64,000 nucleotides of DNA from LMUY01 sp964246185 (GCA_964246185.1 CAXTPP010000001.1:30395-94394); one strand, 5' to 3'; shown: positions 9,263 through 17,730, counted from the stretch's first letter. Notes: generated by a model from the sequence alone, not told the origin. Numbers and translations are program-made.

Positions 9263-10103
9263 CCTGGAGACTTCTAACCAGAGATATTTCTGACCTTTTT
9301 GGCGTGGGCGGCGTAGGTTTTTGGGTCTTGCAGGTGGTGCAGCAGGCGCAGTGACAGGTCCACCATGGTGCGGCACTTGGAGACGACTTTGGTGCGGCGG
9401 CGGAAGCGCGCGAGGTCGTGCCGCACGTTGCTGTTGTCCTGCTCGATCGGGAAGGTCAGGTCCTTGCCGGTGAACAACTGGCCCGGCAGGACCACCCGGC
9501 GATAGCCCTCCCAGTCGTCGGTCACGAACGTCTTGCCAGCTGGCCTCACCTTGCCGATCAGCCGGCGGCAGGTTGCATCACCTCCACCCAGAACCATCGC
9601 GCAGCGATCCTCCGGCGGGATGCCAGCGAAGCTGACAGAGGCCACGGCGCGCCGCTGATCCACGTCATAGCCGCGCCAAGCCCACAGCTTGGCAGACTTT
9701 TTTCAGGCAGGGCCACATCTCGTCCACCTCCACCGTCACCACGGCGGCCGAGACCTCCGGCTCCGACAGCGACGCAGCTTGCGCGCGCACCCGTTTCAGC
9801 GCCGCCACATCGCTCACGCCCAGCAGTCGGCCAATGGCGCTGAGGCCCATGCCCCATGCCATGCAGCAGCACCGCCAGCGCCTTCATGGCAGCCGGCTTG
9901 CCGCGCAAAGGCGTGTCAGTGAAGTTGCAGCCGCACGCCCGACAAACGGGAGCGCTGATACCCCCGCACCCGGCCGCTCTCGGCATAGTCCGAAGCCCCG
10001 CACCGCTTGCAACACAACGCATCCAACAGCAGCCGCAGCCCCCACAAACACAGGCCAACAGCTTGCCACAAGCCACCCCTTAGCCCAAATCAGAACTCTC
10101 CGG
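9263..10103 (-). mobile_element. Decayed IS1-family insertion sequence
   Basis: The element is bounded by imperfect terminal inverted repeats: CCTGGAGACTTCTAACC at 9263-9279, and on the right AATCAGAACTCTCCGG near 10088-10103, which matches the reverse complement at most positions. It holds insA/insB-like coding sequence on the minus strand with several frame breaks. Size (about 840 bp) is in the IS1 range. No convincing target-site duplication is seen, fitting an old copy. Confidence 0.7.
9274..10076 (-). pseudogene. IS1-family transposase (InsA/InsB), frameshifted
   Basis: Pieces of an IS1 transposase appear in three frames. The N-terminal zinc-ribbon part (CKRCGASDYAESGRVRGY) is followed in another frame by CNFTDTPLRGKPAAMKALAV, then in a third by LSAIGRLLGVSDVAALKRVR and VTVEVDEMW. 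The InsB catalytic part, 9274-9663, reads intact: DQRRAVASV, FVTDDWEGYRRV, FPIEQDNSNVRHDLARFRRRTKVVSK, MVDLSLRLLHHLQ. At least two frame changes separate the parts, so no full protein can be made without repair. Confidence 0.8.
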
Positions 10104-10170
10104 CATTGATACTCTATTGCAAAACCGAACTGACGGCACGGCGGCGGGATGTCTTGCTGCTCCGCTAAAG
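10101..10170. repeat. 70-bp direct repeat, copy 2
   Basis: Second copy of the repeat at 2951-3020 (62 of 70 identical, same orientation). Its left edge coincides with the right tip of the IS1 element. The remaining 182 bases to the next gene (10171-10352) hold no recognised feature. Confidence 0.8.
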
Positions 10171-10352
10171 CTAAGCCCGCCTCCTGCAACTGGGCTAAGC
10201 GCGGGCATCGGCCACGTCGCCTGCGGCCGGTGATTCCGAGTTGACCCGGCTGCTTCAAAGCCCATACCGTTCGGCATGAAGGCGGCAACCATCAGCAGCG
10301 AGCTCGGCAGGATGACGCCAGACCCCGCCCGGCGCAGGCAAGGCATCGCGGC

Positions 10353-11201
10353 GTGATGGACCGGCGCGCGTTCCTGGCCGCACTGGCCGCGCTGCCCGCT
10401 GCCGCCGCGGCGCAAACGGCGCGGCTCGCCTTCACCGGCATCCCGGACCAGGACGAGACCCGGCTGGTCGAGCGCTTCGGCCGGGTCGCCGACTATTTGC
10501 AGGACCAGCTTGGCCTGCCCGTCACCTATGTGCCAGTGAAAAGCTACCCAGCCGCGGTTACCGCCTTCACCAACGGCCAGGTGCAGCTGGGTTGGTTCGG
10601 CGGCTTTACCGGCGTGCAAGCGCGGCGGGCGACGCCGGGGTCGGACGCCATCGCGCAGGGGGTGGAGGACGACCACTTCAAGAGCCTGTTCATCGCCAAC
10701 GCCCGCAGCGGGATCGCGCCCGGCGCCAGCTTTCCCGCCGCCATCGCCGGACGCTCGTTCAGCTTCGGCGCGCGGGCGTCCACATCCGGCCGGGTGATGC
10801 CCGAGTACTACATCCGCAAGCAGTTCGGCCGTGCGCCGGACCAGGTGTTCTCCCGTGTCGGCTTCTCCGGCGACCATACCCGCACGCTGCAGCTGGTGCA
10901 GTCCGGCGCCTACGAGGCGGGCGCCATGGACTACACCGTGTTCGACCTGGAGCGGCAGGCGGGCCGGGTCGATCCGGCGCAGGTTTCGGTAATCTGGGAA
11001 ACGCCGCCGTTCCCCGACTACAACTGGACGGTGCGCGCCGGCGTGGACGCGGCGTTGCGGCAGCGGCTCCAGGCGGCGCTCATCGCCTGCCGTGACCCGG
11101 CGATCCTGCAGCCCTTCGGCCGCTCCGGCTTCATCGCCGCCGCCAACGCCGATTACGCGCCGATCGAACAGGTCGCCGAGGCCGCGGGCCTGCTCGACTA
11201 G
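10353..11201 (+). CDS. PhnD-family ABC substrate-binding protein (phosphonate/putative selenate type)
   Basis: Periplasmic binding protein of an ABC importer. The N-terminus DRRAFLAALAALPAAAAAQ has the twin-arginine RRxFL pattern followed by a hydrophobic stretch and an Ala-rich cleavage site, so Tat export is likely. The mature part shows PhnD-like features: IPDQDETRLVERFGRVADYL, a YVPVKSYPAAVTAF..GQVQLGWFGGFTG segment near residues 60-90, and a C-terminal lobe. GTG 10353 and ATG 10356 are both possible starts. It is followed 2 bases later by its ATPase and then a fused permease. The resemblance fits the group annotated as putative selenate binding proteins as well as phosphonate/phosphite binders; the substrate is unproven. 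Confidence 0.8.
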   Translation: MMDRRAFLAALAALPAAAAAQTARLAFTGIPDQDETRLVERFGRVADYLQDQLGLPVTYVPVKSYPAAVTAFTNGQVQLGWFGGFTGVQARRATPGSDAIAQGVEDDHFKSLFIANARSGIAPGASFPAAIAGRSFSFGARASTSGRVMPEYYIRKQFGRAPDQVFSRVGFSGDHTRTLQLVQSGAYEAGAMDYTVFDLERQAGRVDPAQVSVIWETPPFPDYNWTVRAGVDAALRQRLQAALIACRDPAILQPFGRSGFIAAANADYAPIEQVAEAAGLLD

Positions 11202-11203
11202 AC

Positions 11204-11860
11204 TTGTCCGTACTCCTGGAACTGCGGGCCGCCAGCGCCGGGTATGGCGGCCGGCCGGTGCTCGACGGCATCGACCTCGTGCTGCGCCGGGGCGAGCGGG
11301 TGGCGGTGCTGGGCCGGTCCGGCGCGGGAAAATCGACTCTGCTGGGCCTGTTGCACGAGCGGCTCGCCGGGGAGGCGGCGCTGGTGCCGCAGGCCGCGGC
11401 CCTGGTCCGCTCGCTAAGCGTGTTCCACAACGTCTACATGGGCCGGCTCGACCGTCACTCGGCGCTGCGGAACCTGCGCGTCCTGGCCTGGCCGCTCGCG
11501 TCCGAGCGGGCGGAGATCGCGGCTGTGCTGGCGATGGTGGACCTGGCCGACCAGCTGATGGCCCAGGCGGGCGCGCTGTCCGGCGGGCAGCAGCAGCGCG
11601 TCTCGGTGGCCCGGGCGCTCTATGACGGCCGCCCCGTGGTGATCGGCGACGAACCGGTCTCCGCGCTGGATCGGGTGCAGGGGGCCGCGGTGCTGCAGCG
11701 CATGGCCGAGCGGCATGAGACGATGGTGCTGGCGCTGCACGACGTGCCGCTGGCGCTCGAATACGCCGCGCGCATCCTGGTGCTGGAAGGCGGCCGGCTG
11801 GTGCTGGACCGGCCGGCGAGGGACTGCTCCGCCGCGGAGCTGACGTCCTATTACCGCTGA
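11204..11860 (+). CDS. ABC transporter ATP-binding protein (PhnC-like)
   Basis: Energy-coupling subunit of the importer. The 218-aa protein has Walker A GRSGAGKST (near residue 40), the Q-loop region LVPQAAALVRSLSVFHNVYMG, the signature LSGGQQQRVSVARAL, Walker B VVIGDEPVSALD and the switch His in LALHDVP. The start is TTG at 11204, two bases after the upstream stop. The gene is short compared with usual PhnC because regions between the Walker A and signature motifs are compact. It overlaps the inferred permease start by 11 bases. Confidence 0.88.
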   Translation: MSVLLELRAASAGYGGRPVLDGIDLVLRRGERVAVLGRSGAGKSTLLGLLHERLAGEAALVPQAAALVRSLSVFHNVYMGRLDRHSALRNLRVLAWPLASERAEIAAVLAMVDLADQLMAQAGALSGGQQQRVSVARALYDGRPVVIGDEPVSALDRVQGAAVLQRMAERHETMVLALHDVPLALEYAARILVLEGGRLVLDRPARDCSAAELTSYYR

Positions 11861-13424
11861 GCGCCGCCGGCTGGGCTACACGGCGGCCAGCCTGGCGTTC
11901 GTGCTGGTCGCCATCGCCTGCGCCTGGTTGGGGGATTTCAGCGTCACCACGCTCAACCCTTGGGCGGAGCTGGGCCGGGTGGCGCGCGGGGCGCTGCATC
12001 CGGACATCCTGGCGGTGACCCTGTCGAGCGTCGTGCTGACCGTCGCCTTCGCCGTGCTGGGCGTCTCGGGCGGGGCCTCGGCCGGGTTCGCGCTGTCGCT
12101 GGCCTATGGGCAGTCGCGGACGGTGCGGCTGGGCTGCGCCGCACTGCGCTCGGTGCACGAGCTGTTCTGGGCGCTGCTGCTGATGCAGGTGTTCGGGCCG
12201 TCGCCGCTGGCCGGGCTGCTGGCGATCGGCATCCCCTACGCCGGCATCTTCGCCAAGGTGTTCGCCGAGATGATCGAGGAAGCGGACCTCACAGCCGACC
12301 GCGTGCTGCCGCCCGGCACCGGCGCCGTGTCCCGCTTCGCCTATGCCCGGATGCCGGAGCTGTCCGTCCCGATCCGCACCTATCTGCTCTACCGCCTGGA
12401 ATGCGGCCTGCGCTCCAGCTTGGTGCTCGGCTTCATCGGCTTACCGACCATGGGATTCGAGCTGGAGAGCTATTTCCGGCAGGGCCACTATGGGGAGGCC
12501 GCCGGGTTCGTGGCCGTGTTCTACGCCTTGATCGCCACCCGCCGCCTGTGGGCCAGGCCGGTCACGCTGCCCTTTCTGGCGGCGGGCAGCGCCGCCGCGT
12601 TGTGGCTGCTCACCGCGCCGGTCACCGGCGGGTCCGTCTGGACGGCGTTGGGCCGCTTCCTGGGGCATGACGTGGTGCCCCGCCCGTTGCGCGGCGCGAA
12701 CCTGCTGGACCCGGCGACGTGGACCGCGTTCAGCGGCTGGCTGTGGCCCATCCTGCGCTGGCAGGCCGCACCCGGCGTGGTGAACACGCTGATCGTGTCG
12801 CAAGTCGCACTGGTCGCCACGGCGGTGATGGCGTTGCTGCTGTTCCCCCTTACCTGCCGCCGCTTCGCCGGCGTCGCCGGCGGACCGGCGACGCGGGCGC
12901 TGCTGGTCGTGCTGCGCTCCACGCCCGACTACATGGTGGCCTACGTGCTGCTGCAGCTGCTCGGCCCGTCCATGCTGCCGGCGGTGATCGCGCTCACGCT
13001 GCACAATGGCGGCATCATCGCCACGCTGCTGGGCCGGCAAGCCGATGCGCTGGCCTACCGTGCCGACGCGCCGCACGGCACGGATTTATACTTCTACGAG
13101 ACGCTGCCGCGGCTGTATGGCCAGTTCCTCGCCTATGCGCTTTACCGGTGGGAGATCATGGTGCGGGAAAGCGCCATCTTCGGCATCCTGGGCGTGCGCA
13201 CGCTCGGCTACCATGTGGATGCCGCGATCTCCGAGCTACGGCTCGACGTGGCCGTGGTGCTGCTCGTGGCGACGGGCGCGCTCTCGATCGGGGTGGACGC
13301 GCTGTCCCGCGCGCTCAGGCGGCGGCTGCGCGTGGCAAGGCGGGCGTCGCCGAGCTACCCAGTCAATCCTCTTCCCGCCGCAGCAGCGCGTCATCCACCT
13401 GCTGCAGCAGCAGGTCGAACGTGA
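11850..13424 (+). CDS. Fused two-domain ABC permease (PhnE-like duplication), 524 aa
   Basis: Inner-membrane channel of the importer. Two PhnE-like permease halves are fused. The first half carries an EAA-like loop around FAKVFAEMIEEADLTADRVLPPG; the second carries the matching LHNGGIIATLLGRQADAL...FYETLPRLYGQFLAY. The only canonical start is GTG 11901, which would cut the first membrane helix in half. ATT at 11850 has a GGAG box 10 bases upstream and gives the whole helix (GYTAASLAFVLVAIACAWLG), so ATT is proposed. No other ATG/GTG/TTG lies between the in-frame stop at 11841 and 11901. The last 62 bases overlap the convergent response-regulator gene, giving a low-complexity Ala/Pro tail. Confidence 0.75.
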   Translation: MTAERRRLGYTAASLAFVLVAIACAWLGDFSVTTLNPWAELGRVARGALHPDILAVTLSSVVLTVAFAVLGVSGGASAGFALSLAYGQSRTVRLGCAALRSVHELFWALLLMQVFGPSPLAGLLAIGIPYAGIFAKVFAEMIEEADLTADRVLPPGTGAVSRFAYARMPELSVPIRTYLLYRLECGLRSSLVLGFIGLPTMGFELESYFRQGHYGEAAGFVAVFYALIATRRLWARPVTLPFLAAGSAAALWLLTAPVTGGSVWTALGRFLGHDVVPRPLRGANLLDPATWTAFSGWLWPILRWQAAPGVVNTLIVSQVALVATAVMALLLFPLTCRRFAGVAGGPATRALLVVLRSTPDYMVAYVLLQLLGPSMLPAVIALTLHNGGIIATLLGRQADALAYRADAPHGTDLYFYETLPRLYGQFLAYALYRWEIMVRESAIFGILGVRTLGYHVDAAISELRLDVAVVLLVATGALSIGVDALSRALRRRLRVARRASPSYPVNPLPAAAARHPPAAAAGRT

Positions 13425-13734
13425 CCGGCTTGGGGTGGTAGTCGTCGCAGCCGGCTTCCAGCGCGCGGGCACGGTCCCCGGCCATGGCATGCGCCGTCAG
13501 CGCGATGATCGGGATCGGGTTCGCTTCCGCCCGCAGCGTGCGCGCCACCGTCCAGCCGTCCATCACCGGCAGGTTCATGTCCAGCAGCACCAGGTCGGGC
13601 CCTTCCGCCGCCACCTGGCTCAGCGCCTGCTTGCCGTCATGGGCCAGCACGACATCGAACCCGCGCCGGCGCAGCCGCCGGGACAGGAAATCCCAGAGTT
13701 CTTCATGGTCCTCGACGAGCAGGAGCTTGGTCAC
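13363..13734 (-). CDS. Single-domain response regulator (CheY/DivK-like), 123 aa
   Basis: Receiver domain only. It has the acidic pair in LLVEDHEELWDFL, the phospho-acceptor Asp in LVLLDMNLPVMDGW (near residue 52), the switch Thr in IIALTAHAMAGDR and the conserved Lys in YHPKPV. There is no output domain, so it should act by protein contact, as DivK or CheY do. The GTG at 13734 is the start, with the receiver fold beginning at residue 2. No partner kinase is in the window. It is divergent from the AI-2E transporter (91 bp apart) and overlaps the permease 3' end tail-to-tail. Confidence 0.85.
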   Translation of the reverse strand: MTKLLLVEDHEELWDFLSRRLRRRGFDVVLAHDGKQALSQVAAEGPDLVLLDMNLPVMDGWTVARTLRAEANPIPIIALTAHAMAGDRARALEAGCDDYHPKPVTFDLLLQQVDDALLRREED

Positions 13735-13824
13735 GCGCGCAGCCTCGCTGGTTGGCAGCCGTACTAGCGACGCTTGGCAGGGCCGTCTAGTTTCCCTCTC
13801 TGGCCGTTTGGAGGCAGCACGCCC

Positions 13825-15612
13825 ATGGACATGACACCGACGGACGCCATCATCCCCGGCCAGCCGCGGAGCCGGTCGGTCTTGGTTGCGCTGAACGCCG
13901 GGGCGGTCGTGGTGGCAGGCCTCTACCTGGGCCGCGACCTGCTGGTGCCGCTGGTGCTGGCGGGGCTGCTGGCCTTCGTGCTGGCGCCCGCCTGCGCCTT
14001 GCTGCAGCGCACCCGGCTGCCCCGCGTGGTTGCCGTGATGGTGGTGGCCGCGCTGGCCTTCGGCGCCATCGGCGGCGTCGGCCTGGTGGTCGGACGCCAG
14101 GTGGCGACGCTGGCTGGCAGCCTGCCAGCCTACCAGGCCACCGTCACAGGTAAGTGGCGGGCGCTCAGCACGGGCGGCGGCCTGGTTGCGCGGCTGACCA
14201 CAGGCATGGGCGGCGGCACGCCGGGCGACGCCCAGGCAGGCGGCGCGGCCGCGGCGCTGGGACTGGCCGACACGTCCGGCCTGGCGCTCGCCCGCACCCT
14301 GGCGCAGCCGCTGCTCGGGCCGCTGGCCACCGCCGGCGTGGTGCTGGTGTTCACCGTGTTCATCCTGCTCTCCAGCGAGGACCTGCGGGACCGGCTGGTG
14401 CGCCTGGTCGGGCGACGGGATCTGCACCGCACCATCCTCGCCATGAACGACGCGGCCCGGCGGCTGTCGCGCTACTTCCTGTTCCAGCTGGCGCTCAACA
14501 CCAGCTTTGGCGGCTTGATCGGCGTGAGCCTGTGGCTGGCCGGGCTGCCGAACCCGGTGCTGTGGGGCATCTTGGCCGCCTTGATGCGCTTCGTGCCCTA
14601 TGTCGGCACGCCCATCGCCCTGCTGCCGCCGCTGCTGCTGGCGGTGGCCGTCGTGCCCGGCTGGTCGCTGGCCATCCTGGTGCTGGCGCTGTTCATCGGC
14701 ACCGAGCTGGTCATGGGCCAGGTCGTGGAGCCGCTGATTTACGGCCACAGCACCGGGCTGTCGCCGATCGCGGTGATCGTGGCGACCGCCTTCTGGGCCT
14801 TCCTGTGGGGACCGGTCGGACTGCTGCTCGCAACGCCGCTGACGGTTTGCCTGGTGGTGATCGGGCGGCACGTGGAGGCGCTGGCGTTCTTCGAGGTCAT
14901 CCTGGGCGACAAGCCGCCGCTGGAACCGGCCGAGACGTTCTACCAGCGCGCGCTGGAGGGCAACACCGCCCTGCTCGCTTCCGGTGCCCGCCAGCAGATC
15001 GCCGCCTCGTCGCTGACGGAATATTACGACACCGTCGCTTTGCAGGGGCTCGCCCTGGCTCAGGGGGACCTGTCGCGCGACGCGCTGGAGTTCGAGCGGC
15101 TGGAGGCGATCCACTCGCAGATCGAGGTGCTGCTCGCCTTTCTCGCCAGCAGCTTCGCCGGAGCCTCACCGGCCCTGCGGACGCCGCCGGGCGCATGGCA
15201 GGCGGAAGGCGCCGTGGTCTGCATCCCCGGGCGCGGGCAGTTGGACGACCTTGCGGCCACCATGGCCGTCCAGGCCCTGGCCACCGCCGGGTTCGGAGCC
15301 ACGATGACGCCGAACCTGATGCTGGGTTCGTCCGCTGCGGCCCCGGTGGACCTGCGGCATGTCCGGCTTTGCTGCCTCTCCGTCCTGGAGGAAGGCAGCA
15401 GCGTGTCCGGCGTGCGCTACTTCGTCCGCCGCATGCAGAAGCAGATGCCCGACGCGGCCATCGTGATCTGCCTGTGGCACGCCCCGAGCGACAGCGCGCT
15501 GCTGTCCGCGCTGCGCTCGCAGGGCCAGGACGAGCATTTGGTTCTGTCGATCGGCGAGCTGCTTGCGTTGGCAAACGCGCTCTCCCTGCGCAGCAGCCGC
15601 CAGCCGGCCTGA
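13825..15612 (+). CDS. AI-2E family transporter (PerM/UPF0118) with long C-terminal extension
   Basis: Polytopic inner-membrane protein. Hydrophobic helices near residues 20-85 (LVALNAGAVVVAGLYLGRDL..LVPLVLAGLLAFVLAPACALL) are followed by the family's soluble insert and a second cluster with the typical LAALMRFVPYVGTPIALLPPLLLAV and GHSTGLSPIAVIVATAFWAFLWGPVGLLLATPLTVCLVV segments. Family members are usually about 350-400 aa. Here some 230 extra residues after the membrane part form a soluble cytoplasmic domain of unknown role (QRALEGNTALL..., GRGQLDDLAATMAVQALA...). Start ATG 13825 has GGAGG about 10 bases upstream. Function in this family varies (quorum-signal export, Na+/H+ exchange). Confidence 0.8.
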   Translation: MDMTPTDAIIPGQPRSRSVLVALNAGAVVVAGLYLGRDLLVPLVLAGLLAFVLAPACALLQRTRLPRVVAVMVVAALAFGAIGGVGLVVGRQVATLAGSLPAYQATVTGKWRALSTGGGLVARLTTGMGGGTPGDAQAGGAAAALGLADTSGLALARTLAQPLLGPLATAGVVLVFTVFILLSSEDLRDRLVRLVGRRDLHRTILAMNDAARRLSRYFLFQLALNTSFGGLIGVSLWLAGLPNPVLWGILAALMRFVPYVGTPIALLPPLLLAVAVVPGWSLAILVLALFIGTELVMGQVVEPLIYGHSTGLSPIAVIVATAFWAFLWGPVGLLLATPLTVCLVVIGRHVEALAFFEVILGDKPPLEPAETFYQRALEGNTALLASGARQQIAASSLTEYYDTVALQGLALAQGDLSRDALEFERLEAIHSQIEVLLAFLASSFAGASPALRTPPGAWQAEGAVVCIPGRGQLDDLAATMAVQALATAGFGATMTPNLMLGSSAAAPVDLRHVRLCCLSVLEEGSSVSGVRYFVRRMQKQMPDAAIVICLWHAPSDSALLSALRSQGQDEHLVLSIGELLALANALSLRSSRQPA

Positions 15613-15617
15613 CCGCG

Positions 15618-16814
15618 TCAGGCCGCCATCTTCTGTTTGGCATTCTGATAGACGGCCGTTTCGAGCGCTGCGAAGCCGGCGAGGGAGGCCGTATCTGCGA
15701 ACGGGAAGATCTGGGTGGCCCAAAACCCGCCCAGCCCGTTCTGGCGGTCAATCCAAAAGAACAGGTTGGGAAGCCCTGCCCAGCTGAGCGCCCCGGCGGG
15801 CCGCCCGGTCGGAGCGGCTTCCTCGTTGATCATGAAGGTCAGGCCCCAGGATTTCGGCATTCCGGGGAAGAACTCGGCATAGTTCGAGAGGGTCGGGATC
15901 ACGCCGGGCAGCCCTTTGACCTTGAGGTTTCCCAGGCCATTCGCCGCGGCCATGCGGACTGTCTCCGCCTTCAGCACCCGCCCGTGCTCGCCCGCGCCAT
16001 CGTTGAGATACGTGCGGATGAAGCGGGCATAGTCGCCGACCGTCGCATAGAGCCCGTGGCCGCCCATGTGCATCTCCGGCTCCTGCGGCAGCTCAAAGCC
16101 TGGGATGGGCGCCAACGTCCCATCCGGGTCACGCTGGTGCATGCCTGCGAGCCGCGCCCGCATGTCCGCGCGGATGGCGAAGCTGCTGTCGTTCATGCCG
16201 AGCGGCGTGAATATGCGCTCTTGCATCACCTCGCCCAGCCGCTTGCCGCGCAGCGCCTCGACGACCTGGCCGCACCAATCGATGTTGATGCCATATTCCC
16301 AGGCCTCGCCGGGATCGAACAGCAGCGGGGCGCCAAGGGCCGCCTTGCTGCCGGTGATCACGCTCAGCTGGCCGGTAACCGCCGCCGCGTCGCGCAGCTT
16401 CTCGTTGAAGAACTCGTAGCCGAACCCGGCGGTGTGCAGCATCAACATGCGGGTGGTGATGTCGCGCTTGGGCGCGCGCAGCTTCGGCCGGCCGGCCGCA
16501 TCGACGCCATCCATGACCTGGACACGGCCGATCTCCGGAACGTAGGTCTTTGCCGGGGCGTCCAGGTCGAGCTTGCCTTCCTCGACGAGCTGCAGGATGG
16601 CCGTGCCGGTGATCGCCTTGGTGCAGGAGAAGATGGCGAACACCGTGTCGGCCGTCATGTCCGCATCCTGGCCGAGCGCCCGCTTGCCCGCCGCGCCCTC
16701 GTAGATCGTGCCGTTGCGGTCGGTGATCGCGGCGGCCACGCCGGGCAGCCCCAGCCCTGACTCGACGGCGTGCCGCAGGATGGAGTCAGCCATGGTCGTG
16801 AAGGGGTTGGGCAT
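15618..16814 (-). CDS. Class C beta-lactamase-like serine hydrolase (398 aa)
   Basis: Member of the beta-lactamase/transpeptidase-like esterase family. The nucleophile motif SxxK is SCTK (in VFAIFSCTKAITG), followed by a YxN-like motif (YGIN) further on and a C-terminal region with LSWAGLPNLFFWIDR that corresponds to the KTG area but lacks a clear KTG. No signal peptide is seen, so a cytoplasmic esterase/lactonase-type role is likelier than true beta-lactamase. Start at 16814 is preferred: GGAG stands 6 bases before it. It converges tail-to-tail with the AI-2E gene with a 5-base gap. Confidence 0.82.
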   Translation of the reverse strand: MPNPFTTMADSILRHAVESGLGLPGVAAAITDRNGTIYEGAAGKRALGQDADMTADTVFAIFSCTKAITGTAILQLVEEGKLDLDAPAKTYVPEIGRVQVMDGVDAAGRPKLRAPKRDITTRMLMLHTAGFGYEFFNEKLRDAAAVTGQLSVITGSKAALGAPLLFDPGEAWEYGINIDWCGQVVEALRGKRLGEVMQERIFTPLGMNDSSFAIRADMRARLAGMHQRDPDGTLAPIPGFELPQEPEMHMGGHGLYATVGDYARFIRTYLNDGAGEHGRVLKAETVRMAAANGLGNLKVKGLPGVIPTLSNYAEFFPGMPKSWGLTFMINEEAAPTGRPAGALSWAGLPNLFFWIDRQNGLGGFWATQIFPFADTASLAGFAALETAVYQNAKQKMAA

Positions 16815-16873
16815 CGTCAGCTCCATTTTCTGGATGTCGTTGCCGGCGGGTACGCGCCGGGTGGGGAGTGAGA

Positions 16874-17053
16874 TCACTGCTTCGGGGCGGCAAGCGGCTC
16901 CGACGGGGTCTGGATGGGAGGCATGTTGGCGTCCGGCTTGGGCGAGTTAGCTGAACCCGGCAGCCCATTGGTCACGTTCCCGAGCACGACGTCAACCACG
17001 CGCGGCAGGACATCCGGAGCGGGCTGGCCTGCATGCAGCGATGATTGGGCCAT
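16874..17053 (-). CDS. Small ORF of 59 aa, unknown
   Basis: A frame from ATG 17053 gives a polar 59-residue protein with a Val-rich middle (DVLPRVVDVVLGNVTNGLPG) and a Pro/Lys-rich tail (NMPPIQTPSEPLAAPKQ). It fills most of an otherwise empty 319-base gap between the serine hydrolase and the DUF4142 gene, on the same strand as both. The ribosome-binding site is weak (GGGG about 4 bases upstream). Composition looks protein-like, but no family is recognised. Confidence 0.35.
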   Translation of the reverse strand: MAQSSLHAGQPAPDVLPRVVDVVLGNVTNGLPGSANSPKPDANMPPIQTPSEPLAAPKQ

Positions 17054-17133
17054 GGCGCCCCGCGTCGAATCCGGGCGACAGGCTGGCCATCAAAAACATC
17101 CAGCACATGTCTCTCACCTGCATGAAGGTCCGG

Positions 17134-17691
17134 TCAGGCTGGCCTGGGCAACTGGCCCTGCAACGCCTGCAACTGCGCGAGATTGGTGCGCACCAGGGCG
17201 TCGCCGCGCCGGGACAGGTCGGCCAGCTTTGGATTGCTGGTCGTTGTGTTCAGGACCACGTACTGGAAGTTCAGAATGTCCTGATGGCTGGCTATCTGAT
17301 CGGCGAGGAACGAGCGGTCGAACTCCTGGCCCTGCCCAAGCCGCAGCCGCGCGGCGCGGATGCGCAACCTCGACGGCAGCACCGTGGGAGGCTTGATGCC
17401 GGACTCGGCCGCGACCGGGCGCAGCTCCGCGTCAAACTGGTTGGCTTCCGCCAACAGCTTGGCCGCGATCGCCCGCACTTCGGGCGACTTGGCCTGGGTC
17501 TGGGCGAGCGTGCACTCGTCGCGGTCGAAGCCAATGATGTCGAAGGCGTTGGTCACGAACTCCAAGTCGCTCCCGCTCATGTCACCGCTGGGCGAGCTTG
17601 CGCTGGCCTGGGTCGTTTGGCAGCCGGCCAGGGCTGCGCTTGCCCCGAGCAGCGGCAGCAGCAAGGCGGCGCGCCGTGTCGTTGTCGTCAT
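17134..17691 (-). CDS. DUF4142 domain lipoprotein
   Basis: 185-aa envelope protein. The N-terminus MTTTTRRAALLLPLLGASAALAGC ends in a lipobox (LAGC), so it should be lipidated. The mature part matches the DUF4142 (four-helix, ferritin-like) pattern: DLEFVTNAFDIIGFDRDE, then LAQTQAKSPEVRAIAAKLLAEANQFD and FLADQIASHQDILNFQY. Proteins of this kind are often induced by stress, but function is not settled. Start at 17691 is placed at the signal peptide with a GGGAAAA box upstream. It lies 39 bases downstream of the next gene, possibly co-transcribed. Confidence 0.8.
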   Translation of the reverse strand: MTTTTRRAALLLPLLGASAALAGCQTTQASASSPSGDMSGSDLEFVTNAFDIIGFDRDECTLAQTQAKSPEVRAIAAKLLAEANQFDAELRPVAAESGIKPPTVLPSRLRIRAARLRLGQGQEFDRSFLADQIASHQDILNFQYVVLNTTTSNPKLADLSRRGDALVRTNLAQLQALQGQLPRPA

Positions 17692-17730
17692 AATTGGTTT
17701 TCCCGCTTCCGTAGCCGCACGCACGATACC

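Noticed and set aside
10080..12158. 692-residue open frame on the minus strand
   Set aside because: It is antisense to the binding-protein, ATPase and permease genes, and its Arg/Pro/Gly-rich sequence is typical of GC-rich shadow frames.
14154..16760. 868-residue open frame on the plus strand
   Set aside because: Out of frame over the AI-2E gene and antisense over the serine hydrolase; no domain is seen.
15618..16814. True class C beta-lactamase (antibiotic resistance)
   Set aside because: SxxK is present, but there is no signal peptide and no clear KTG, so it fits the esterase-like branch better.
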